Below the pieces are notes generated by a model. It was not told the DNA's origin and searched no databases. It saw only the letters and a list, made by a program, of their open reading frames with translations. A program made the position numbers and the translations under genes. From an uncultured Erwinia sp. (GTDB lineage: Bacteria > Pseudomonadota > Gammaproteobacteria > Enterobacterales > Enterobacteriaceae), in the NCBI GenBank assembly GCA_946221915.1, contig CAMIKG010000105.1, forward strand, positions 1 to 8,166: a stretch of DNA of 8,166 bases, in the 5' to 3' direction. Positions 1 to 4,737 of the stretch are shown here, piece after piece. Position 1 is the first letter of the stretch; every line of letters begins with the position of its first letter.

Positions 1-180
1 AAAAGCGACCCCACCTGAGCAGGGCACGCCACTAAAAGCGACCCCACCTGAGCAGGGCACGCAACTAAAAGCGACCCCACCTGAGCAGGGCACGCCACTA
101 AAAGCGACCCCACCTGAGCAGAGCACGCCACTACAAGCGACCTCACCTGAGCAGGGCACGAAATTAAAAGCGAGCTCACC
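1..180. repeat. 33-bp tandem repeat array (5 full copies plus a 15-bp partial copy)
   Basis: The copies are at 1-33, 34-66, 67-99, 100-132 and 133-165, with a partial copy at 166-180. Each begins AAAAGCGACCCCACCTGAGC. Copies 1 and 3 are identical, copies 2 and 4 each differ from them by one base, and copy 5 and the partial copy are more diverged, which suggests decay toward the right edge and recent homogenisation at the left. Because 33 is a multiple of three, the array is open in several frames: KATPPEQGTPL per unit on the plus strand, SGVPCSGGVAF or VACPAQVGSLL on the minus strand. I see no start codon or ribosome binding site to favour any of these. The array may continue left of the window. 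It lies just beyond the terminator of the minus-strand operon. The function is unknown; it is best described as a minisatellite. Confidence 0.95.
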
Positions 181-197
181 GCGCGCGCGGACACCAC

Positions 198-229
198 AAA
201 AAAATACGGGCGACTCACGCCGCCCGTAT
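198..229 (-). terminator. Rho-independent terminator of the minus-strand operon
   Basis: The stem ATACGGGCG (204-212) pairs perfectly with CGCCCGTAT (221-229) across an 8-base loop. Read on the minus strand, the 9-bp stem is followed by a run of seven T residues (A-run at 198-204 on the plus strand). It lies about 50 bases past the stop codon of the MFS gene and closes the operon. Confidence 0.9.
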
Positions 230-237
230 CAGACTCA

Positions 238-260
238 GCCTGCTAACATCTTCAGCAGGC
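238..260. repeat. Small inverted repeat between the MFS stop codon and the terminator
   Basis: GCCTGCT (238-244) and AGCAGGC (254-260) form a perfect 7-bp stem with a 9-base loop. No T-run follows on either strand, so it is not itself an intrinsic terminator. In the minus-strand transcript it would sit just upstream of the real terminator and could protect the mRNA 3' end; that role is inferred. Confidence 0.6.
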
Positions 261-279
261 AGATAACATCCGCCAAACC

Positions 280-1590
280 TTACTGAACCACCTTCAGCGG
301 TTTTCTGACAAAGAAACCATAGCTAATCGCACCCAGCATCAGCAGCGCCGCGCCAAGCAGAAACACATTGGTAAATTTGCCCGTCATATCCAGAATCACC
401 CCGGTGACAATTGGCGCCATCGCCGCCCCCAGGAAACCACCAAAGTTCTGAATCGCCCCCAGAGATGCCACCTGCTCCTTCGGCGCAATATCCGTCGCCA
501 GCGTCCAGATAGCGCCCTGCGGCATCTGCGAACAGAAATACCCCAGCGACAGCAGCGTAATCGCCAGCGGCGTACTGCTGACAAACGGAATCGGCGCGAC
601 AAAACAGGCTGCCAGCGCCGCACCCATAACAATAGGAATCTTACGCGCGCTAATGGCTTTCATCCCACGACGCACCAGACGGTCCGACAGCATCCCGCCC
701 ACCAGCACACCAAAAATACCGGCGAGGAACGGAATAGAGGCGATCCAGCCCGTCGCCTTTAGGCTAAAGCCGAGCGACTTCTCCAGATAACCCGGCAGCC
801 AGGTGAGATACACCCAAATAGTGAACATAATCGAAAAGTTGCCCAGCACCATAAACCAGGTGGTCTTCTGCTTAAACAGCGCGCCCCAGCTCACCTGCGT
901 ATCGCTGGCGCGGGTCTCCACCACCGTGCGATGCCCGGCGTGGATCAGCGCATCTTCACGCGCGTCTGGATCGCGATAAAACTTCAGCCACGCCAGAATC
1001 AGCGGCAGCCCCATCACACCAATGGCAATAAACATCCCGCGCCAGCCAAAACTCAGCAGCAGCACGGTTAAGATCGGCGGTGCAATCGCGTTAGCAATCT
1101 GCGAACCCGTATTAATGATCGCGGTCGGCAGACCACGCTCTTTCTCACCAAACCAGCGATGAGTAATCTTAATCCCGGAAGTAAAGAACGGCGATTCAGA
1201 CACCCCGAGCAGCATCCGCAGACCGTAGAAGAACGAATAACTGTTCACAAACGCCGCCAGCACGGTAAAGCTGGACCATAATCCCAGCGCCCACGAAAAC
1301 ATGCGCTTCGGACCAAACTTATCCACCAGCCAGCCTGCGGGCAGATTCGCCAGCGCATACGGCCAGAGGAAAGCCGAAAGCAGCAGACCCATCTCGGTCT
1401 GTGAGAAACCGAATTCCGCCGCAATGGTGGTATTGGCGATACTCAGGTTGGCGCGGTCAAGATAATTCACCACCGCCGCAATCAGCAGCAGCAGAATAAT
1501 GCCCCAGCGCAGGCGCGATAACGGCGTGACATGGGCAGCGGAAGCCGCAGACAGCTTATCCGCGGTCAGAGCAGAGTGTGCGTTTTTCAT
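280..1590 (-). CDS. MFS permease, anion:cation symporter (sugar acid/galactonate-type) family
   Basis: A 436-residue inner-membrane transporter with the usual 12 hydrophobic segments. The N-terminal half opens with RWG and a first membrane segment ending NYLDRANLS (42-50), typical of the family that includes DgoT, GudP and GarP. The MFS loop 2-3 motif is GWLVDKFGPKRMF (86-98), and its counterpart in the second half is GMLSDRLVRRG (299-309). A long, charged cytoplasmic loop (about 205-245) separates the halves. An in-frame ATG exists 28 codons upstream, but I chose the ATG at 1590 because family similarity begins after it, GAGAA precedes it, and it overlaps the stop of the upstream gene as TAATG, which implies translational coupling. 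It is the last gene before the terminator. The substrate is inferred to be an organic or sugar acid taken up with protons; its exact identity cannot be read from the sequence. Confidence 0.92.
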   Translation of the reverse strand: MKNAHSALTADKLSAASAAHVTPLSRLRWGIILLLLIAAVVNYLDRANLSIANTTIAAEFGFSQTEMGLLLSAFLWPYALANLPAGWLVDKFGPKRMFSWALGLWSSFTVLAAFVNSYSFFYGLRMLLGVSESPFFTSGIKITHRWFGEKERGLPTAIINTGSQIANAIAPPILTVLLLSFGWRGMFIAIGVMGLPLILAWLKFYRDPDAREDALIHAGHRTVVETRASDTQVSWGALFKQKTTWFMVLGNFSIMFTIWVYLTWLPGYLEKSLGFSLKATGWIASIPFLAGIFGVLVGGMLSDRLVRRGMKAISARKIPIVMGAALAACFVAPIPFVSSTPLAITLLSLGYFCSQMPQGAIWTLATDIAPKEQVASLGAIQNFGGFLGAAMAPIVTGVILDMTGKFTNVFLLGAALLMLGAISYGFFVRKPLKVVQ

Positions 1591-2078
1591 TATGGATTCT
1601 CGCGGGTGAACAGGCTCAGGTGAATTTTGATCACCGCTTTGCGAATGGCGGAGACGCCATTGCTCTGGCAGCACGGGCGATGCACATCATGCGGGAAGAA
1701 CACGGCGAACATGCCCGGCTCCAGCGCAATCATCGACTCATTGACCGTGTCCTGATAAAACACGATGTCATGCTGTGCGGCACGATCCTCAACCACCTCA
1801 TGCTGCGGCGTGGCGCGCGCCACGCCGATGGTCTCTTCACCCTGCAGCAGATACTGAATATCGACATAGCTGAAATGCGATTCGGCACGCATCTCGCTGG
1901 CGGGCACGGTATCCATCTCCTGCAGCAGACAGAACATCTTGTTGTCCGGCAAAATGTCATATTTCCCGGTGGCTAAGGCGCTGAAATCGGTAGCGGCAAT
2001 CCAGCTGATAGCCTGATCGATGACCGGATGAAAGGCGTGTTTTTCCCTCGCCCAGTCCTGGCGATTACAAATGATCAT
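1590..2078 (-). CDS. YhcH/YjgK/YiaL (DUF386, EbgC/NanQ-like) family protein
   Basis: This 162-residue protein matches the full length of the DUF386 cupin-like family. Visible family features are HFSYVDIQ (68-75), a GEETIGVA strand (80-87), FFPHDVHRP (127-135) with conserved histidines at 130 and 133, and a C-terminal RKAVIKI strand (146-152). Histidines and a nearby acidic residue form a metal or sugar site in family structures. Characterised relatives are NanQ (YhcH), which speeds sialic acid anomer interconversion, and EbgC, the small subunit of evolved beta-galactosidase. Here, between a lyase and a permease, anomerisation of an imported sugar or sugar acid is a reasonable inference. The ATG at 2078 has GGGGA seven bases upstream. 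The stop shares its last base with the MFS start. I do not assign nanQ because no other definite sialic acid gene is present. Confidence 0.9.
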   Translation of the reverse strand: MIICNRQDWAREKHAFHPVIDQAISWIAATDFSALATGKYDILPDNKMFCLLQEMDTVPASEMRAESHFSYVDIQYLLQGEETIGVARATPQHEVVEDRAAQHDIVFYQDTVNESMIALEPGMFAVFFPHDVHRPCCQSNGVSAIRKAVIKIHLSLFTRENP

Positions 2079-2124
2079 AGTGGTATCCCCGTATAATTAT
2101 CGTTAGCGGGTGTTCAGGTACAGA

Positions 2125-2147
2125 GGATGGCGCGGCCTGCGCCATCC
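2125..2147. repeat. REP-like intergenic hairpin
   Basis: GGATGGCGC (2125-2133) and GCGCCATCC (2139-2147) form a perfect 9-bp stem with the 5-base loop GGCCT. It lies in the 79-bp gap between the lyase stop and the DUF386 start, inside the operon. GGATGGCGC resembles the stem of enterobacterial REP elements. There is no T-run on either side, so it is more likely an mRNA-stabilising or processing structure than a terminator. Confidence 0.7.
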
Positions 2148-2157
2148 GGACACAGGG

Positions 2158-3081
2158 CTAGCCCGCGATTTTCCTGTTCCACAGCGTGGTGCCCTGATGG
2201 ATCTGATCCAGCAGCACGCTGAGGCCCCAGAATTTTTCCAGCACGTCATCTTTATTCACCCGGCAGAATTCGCTGCTAAAAGTGCCCAGGCGCTGGTGGT
2301 AGATCTTGGCGTTTTTCGGGTAGCCAAGCGTTTCAGTGACGGCGCTGAGCGACAGGAACAGCGACAGCTCATGCGCCAGCTCCGGCTGCTGCGCACCTTT
2401 GTGATACAGCCAGTGGTACAGCTCAGGATGGAAGTTAGTAAACACGCCGCTAAAACCTTTAGAACCGGCCTGCATCGCTGGCCAGGCAATCGCCGCATTG
2501 GCGTTGATAATATTCAGCGGCGTACCCGACGCCAGCTGCACACGCTTTTTCACCGTCGGCAGATCGCAACTGACGTCCTTCAGCACTACAAAGCGACCAC
2601 TGTTGGCGCAGAAGCTGAACTCTTCGTCGCTCAGCAGGCGACGGTATGGCGCCGGGCACTCGTACAGTCCCAGCGGCATTGCGGCGGGCAGGGCGTCCAG
2701 CAGGGTGTTCAGGGTGCTGAAGAACACTGCGCTGCCTTCATTTTTCGCATCGAGGTGATTCGTCACCAGCACCAGTGCATCGATACCGGTGGCGGCCATC
2801 GCGGTCAGCTCTTCAATCTGCTGATCAATCGCATCGCTGATATGACCGGAAGCGATCACTGGCACACGGCCAGCAACCTGTTTCACCACAAACTGCGCCA
2901 GCTCCACGCGCTCCTGCAGGCTGAGGAACTGCATTTCACTCGACTGGCAGACAGCGAACAGCGCATCGACGCCCTGCTGCAGATACCACTCAATCAGTTG
3001 CGCCATACCGGGATAATCAATCTGGTTATCCGTGTTAAATGGCGTCAGCATAACCGGCACAATACCTTCAATCTGTTTCAT
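2158..3081 (-). CDS. Dihydrodipicolinate synthase/N-acetylneuraminate lyase family protein (class I aldolase fold)
   Basis: A 307-residue TIM-barrel protein, close to the usual length of about 300. The start ATG (3081) has AGGAGAG just upstream; an in-frame ATG nine codons earlier is less likely. The N-terminal IVPVMLTPFN and following residues are typical. Tyr140 (LYECPAPY) and Lys168 (VVLKDVSCDL) are 28 residues apart, as are the catalytic Tyr and Schiff-base Lys of DapA and NanA, so a Schiff base with a 2-oxo acid such as pyruvate is likely. Two features are unusual. The carboxylate-binding and catalytic segment, GTTGE in DapA and GSTGE in NanA, is CQSSE here (45-49). The YN-x-P of characterised members is YECP (140-143). 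The probable reaction is cleavage or condensation of a 2-oxo (3-deoxy) sugar acid, but I cannot name the substrate. The gene lies between the kinase fusion (50-bp gap) and the DUF386 gene. Confidence 0.9.
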   Translation of the reverse strand: MKQIEGIVPVMLTPFNTDNQIDYPGMAQLIEWYLQQGVDALFAVCQSSEMQFLSLQERVELAQFVVKQVAGRVPVIASGHISDAIDQQIEELTAMAATGIDALVLVTNHLDAKNEGSAVFFSTLNTLLDALPAAMPLGLYECPAPYRRLLSDEEFSFCANSGRFVVLKDVSCDLPTVKKRVQLASGTPLNIINANAAIAWPAMQAGSKGFSGVFTNFHPELYHWLYHKGAQQPELAHELSLFLSLSAVTETLGYPKNAKIYHQRLGTFSSEFCRVNKDDVLEKFWGLSVLLDQIHQGTTLWNRKIAG

Positions 3082-3131
3082 TGTTCTCTCCTGGTGGCAG
3101 CCACACACTGCCGGGATGGTTAAAAGGGTTA

Positions 3132-4346
3132 TCAGCGCTGCGTCAGCCTGACCGCGACCTGCTGCTGGTTTGGCATATTCGATGCGCCTTCACGCTCGAC
3201 GGCCAGTGAGGCAAACGCTGCCGCATAAGTAGCGGCCTGCGCAATGGTGTCGCCAGCGGCAATCGCGGCGGCAAACGCGCCGTTAAAGGCATCGCCTGCG
3301 CCGGTGGTGTCGACACTCAGTGCCGGGAATGCGGCAATATGCTGAAACTGCTGGTTGTCATAAATCAGCGCGCCGCGCGAACCCATGGTGATAATCACCC
3401 GCCGCGCGCCCTGACGGACGATCGCCAGCGCCGCCTCGCGTGCACTGGCGAGGTCAGTCACTTCGATACCGGACAGCAGCGACGCTTCGGTTTCGTTTGG
3501 CGTCACCACATCGACATAGTGCAGGCAGGAGAGAATGTCAGCGGAAAACGGCGCCGGATTCATAATCACCTGCACGCCCATGGCATGCGCCAGCTTCATC
3601 GCGTTCAGCGTGGCGGAGAAATTATTCTCCAGCTGCAGCAGCAGTACATCCGCCGTCGCCAGTTCGTGCGTCATTTCCGCCACTTCATCGTCGCTGATGG
3701 TTTGATTCGCGCCGGAGTAAATGGCGATCATGTTCTCGCCGTTGTGCTGCGAGACATAAATAATCGCGTTGCCGGTGGGTTCTGCATCGGTCTGATACAA
3801 CCTGAACGAGTGAATATCCGACGACGACAGATGGTCAAAGGCGAACTGGCTGAACTGGTCCGTACCGACTTTTGAGACAAAGTGAACACGTGCACCGGCA
3901 CGGCTGGCGGCCATTGCCTGATTCGCGCCTTTACCGCCGGGGCCAAGCGTGCTGCCCAGCGCCAGCAGCGATTCGCCGCCTTTGGGAAAACGCGCCACTT
4001 TCGCCACGATATCGACATTAAACGAGCCAAGAATGCACACTTTGCCTTTCATCTTGCGTTGCTTTTCCTGTTGATAAGGCTGCTTGTGGCGTTGATTTTC
4101 CAGCCGTTTCAGCAATACCGCGAAATTGCCGCCGGTTTCTTTAATCAGCCGTGACTGCAGATTACGGCGCACAATAATCGCGCCGCCGTGGCAGCGCTGA
4201 ACCAGACCCTGACGCGCCAGTGCGCTTAAATCACTGCGAATGGTCTCTTTGGTGACGTTAAAGGTGCTGGCGAGCCACGCCACGCTGACACGCTCCACAT
4301 CTTCAAGATAATCAATGATTTTTTCGCGTCGCTCTTCAAGAAACAT
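3132..4346 (-). CDS. Fusion of DeoR-type HTH domain and ribokinase-like PfkB kinase
   Basis: A 404-residue, two-domain protein. Residues 1-60 are a DeoR-type winged helix (REKIIDYL, LASTFNVTKETIRSDLSAL, HGGA). A basic, Gln-rich linker (about 70-98) follows. From residue 100 to the end there is a complete ribokinase domain: GSFNVD (107-112), GPGGKGANQ (135-143), NPAP (263-266), TPNETEA (282-288) and DTTGAGDAFNG (346-356), with catalytic base Asp352. The ribose contacts of E. coli RbsK appear conserved (Asn110, Asp112, Lys139, Asn142, Glu240, Asp352). The normal DeoR C-terminal sensor domain is absent, so the kinase may sense the effector. The frame stays open upstream to 4478, but GAGGT five bases before the ATG at 4346 and the start of HTH similarity fix this start. 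It is first in the operon and probably controls it. An internal ATG (residue 99) could in principle give a kinase-only form, but I see no convincing ribosome binding site for it. Confidence 0.93.
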   Translation of the reverse strand: MFLEERREKIIDYLEDVERVSVAWLASTFNVTKETIRSDLSALARQGLVQRCHGGAIIVRRNLQSRLIKETGGNFAVLLKRLENQRHKQPYQQEKQRKMKGKVCILGSFNVDIVAKVARFPKGGESLLALGSTLGPGGKGANQAMAASRAGARVHFVSKVGTDQFSQFAFDHLSSSDIHSFRLYQTDAEPTGNAIIYVSQHNGENMIAIYSGANQTISDDEVAEMTHELATADVLLLQLENNFSATLNAMKLAHAMGVQVIMNPAPFSADILSCLHYVDVVTPNETEASLLSGIEVTDLASAREAALAIVRQGARRVIITMGSRGALIYDNQQFQHIAAFPALSVDTTGAGDAFNGAFAAAIAAGDTIAQAATYAAAFASLAVEREGASNMPNQQQVAVRLTQR

Positions 4347-4399
4347 AGTCACCTCAGCTAATGAATAAGAGCCTAAGGGAGCCCCGGGGGGCAAAAAGT

Positions 4400-4412
4400 G
4401 ACAGCGATCATA
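4400..4412 (-). promoter_or_regulatory. Candidate -10 element and start site of the kinase-lyase-DUF386-MFS operon
   Basis: The minus strand reads TATGAT at 4412-4407, one mismatch from the sigma-70 -10 consensus, which would place the start near 4400 and give a leader of about 54 bases. No good -35 is present at 16-18 bp spacing (TCCTTC at 17 bp), which fits a promoter that needs an activator. The dyad GCCCC-GG-GGGGC (4381-4392) would lie at about +9 to +20. All start-site positions are predicted. Confidence 0.5.
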
Positions 4413-4421
4413 CGCAGCGGT

Positions 4422-4449
4422 GAAAAACGGAAGGAAACAAAAATGAAAC
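4422..4449 (-). promoter_or_regulatory. Candidate operator: three helically phased GTTT repeats
   Basis: On the minus strand GTTTC starts at 4449 and again at 4438, and GTTTTTC starts at 4428, giving spacings of 11 and 10 bp, about one helical turn each. The array overlaps the expected -35 region. T-rich direct repeats of the TTTC-A-TTT type are known for some DeoR-family regulators such as AgaR, so this is a plausible target for the HTH domain encoded just downstream. It could also be plain A/T-tract DNA. Confidence 0.4.
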
Positions 4450-4460
4450 CAAATCGGAGG

Positions 4461-4482
4461 AAATGTCAGACAGATCACAAAT
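4461..4482 (-). promoter_or_regulatory. Candidate CRP (cAMP receptor protein) binding site
   Basis: On the minus strand the half-sites are TGTGA and TGACA separated by six bases, with T-rich flanks, matching 16 of 22 consensus positions by eye. The centre is at 4471.5, or about -71.5 from the predicted start near 4400, a helical phase used by class I CRP activation. It fits a carbon-source operon subject to catabolite control. Confidence 0.6.
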
Positions 4483-4528
4483 TTAGCGGGGAATGAGCCA
4501 CTCTCGGAAGGAACAGAAAGGCGTTACC

Positions 4529-4552
4529 GCAATACGCGTGATCGCGCATTGC
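4529..4552. repeat. Imperfect inverted repeat upstream of the operon promoter
   Basis: GCAATACGCG (4529-4538) and CGCGCATTGC (4543-4552) are a 10-bp dyad with one mismatch around TGAT; in a minus-strand RNA the mismatch becomes a G-U pair. There is no T-run on either side. It could be a protein-binding site or part of the exporter's 3' untranslated region. Confidence 0.5.
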
Positions 4553-4573
4553 CTTAAAAACCGGCATGGTGCC

Positions 4574-4685
4574 AGCACGGGGAACACCGGCCGATCGGAA
4601 AGTCGCTTTGCGTCATCCATGACCGCTCGGCCCGCGCCATCCCTGGCGCGGGACGCTTTCCTCTTCGGCCGGTGTTCCCCATGCT
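4574..4685. repeat. 112-bp palindromic intergenic element with nested hairpins
   Basis: The outer arms (4574-4594 and 4665-4685) are complementary over 21 bp with a single mismatch; the perfect 16-bp core is GGGGAACACCGGCCGA at 4579-4594. Inside are a second stem, GGAAAG (4597-4602) with CTTTCC (4656-4661), a small hairpin GTCAT-CC-ATGAC (4612-4623), and a strong hairpin CCCGCGCCA (4631-4639) with TGGCGCGGG (4644-4652) around TCCC. The two inner hairpins share a CATCC-x-TG core. I find no target-site duplication and no coding capacity. It could be a non-autonomous mobile palindrome (REP or MITE type), a structured 3' end for the exporter mRNA, or a small RNA. It lies between the exporter stop codon and the operon promoter. 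Confidence 0.85.
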
Positions 4686-4737
4686 TTGACATTGGGTGTC
4701 GTTGGTGGGGGGTTGGTTTAGCTATACAGCTTGAGTG

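Larger units (their letters stand above)
4347..4737. other. 391-bp intergenic region: operon control region plus a palindromic element
   Basis: No credible gene lies here. Two short frames of 69 and 82 codons, one on each strand, cross the palindromic element and look like by-products of its symmetry. From the operon side outward I see the kinase ribosome binding site, a GC-rich dyad (4381-4392), a -10 box (4407-4412), three phased GTTT repeats (4422-4449 on the opposite strand), a CRP-like site (4461-4482), a small dyad (4529-4552) and the long palindrome (4574-4685). Positions 4686-4737, adjoining the exporter's stop codon, contain only the short dyad AGCT-ATAC-AGCT and nothing else I can identify. 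Confidence 0.75.

Noticed and set aside
1..180. CRISPR array
   Set aside because: The units abut one another with no variable spacers, and no cas genes are present.
2..286. C-terminal part of a repeat protein (KATPPEQGTPL units) on the plus strand
   Set aside because: The frame is open from the window edge to a TGA at 284-286, but it runs through the minus-strand terminator and into the end of the MFS gene. Two other frames of the array are equally open, and no start is visible.
2092..2097. TATAAT as an internal promoter
   Set aside because: It reads on the plus strand, where no gene follows, and no good -35 is present; the minus-strand reading of the region is not a convincing -10.
2110..3123. 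337-codon plus-strand open frame opposite the lyase gene
   Set aside because: The antisense product is rich in His, Arg and Gln, has no recognisable domain, and is a shadow of a clear DHDPS-family gene with intact catalytic residues.
280..4346. A standard sialic acid (nan) operon
   Set aside because: DUF386 and NanA-fold proteins suggest it, but there is no nanE or ROK-type nanK, the kinase is ribokinase-like, and the lyase active-site motif differs.
4347..4478. Longer N-terminus (44 extra residues) for the HTH-kinase fusion
   Set aside because: The extra residues are unlike DeoR proteins and would run through the candidate promoter; the ATG at 4346 has a good ribosome binding site.
4574..4685. 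Recent transposon insertion with target-site duplication
   Set aside because: No direct repeats were found immediately outside the arms, and no transposase is present.
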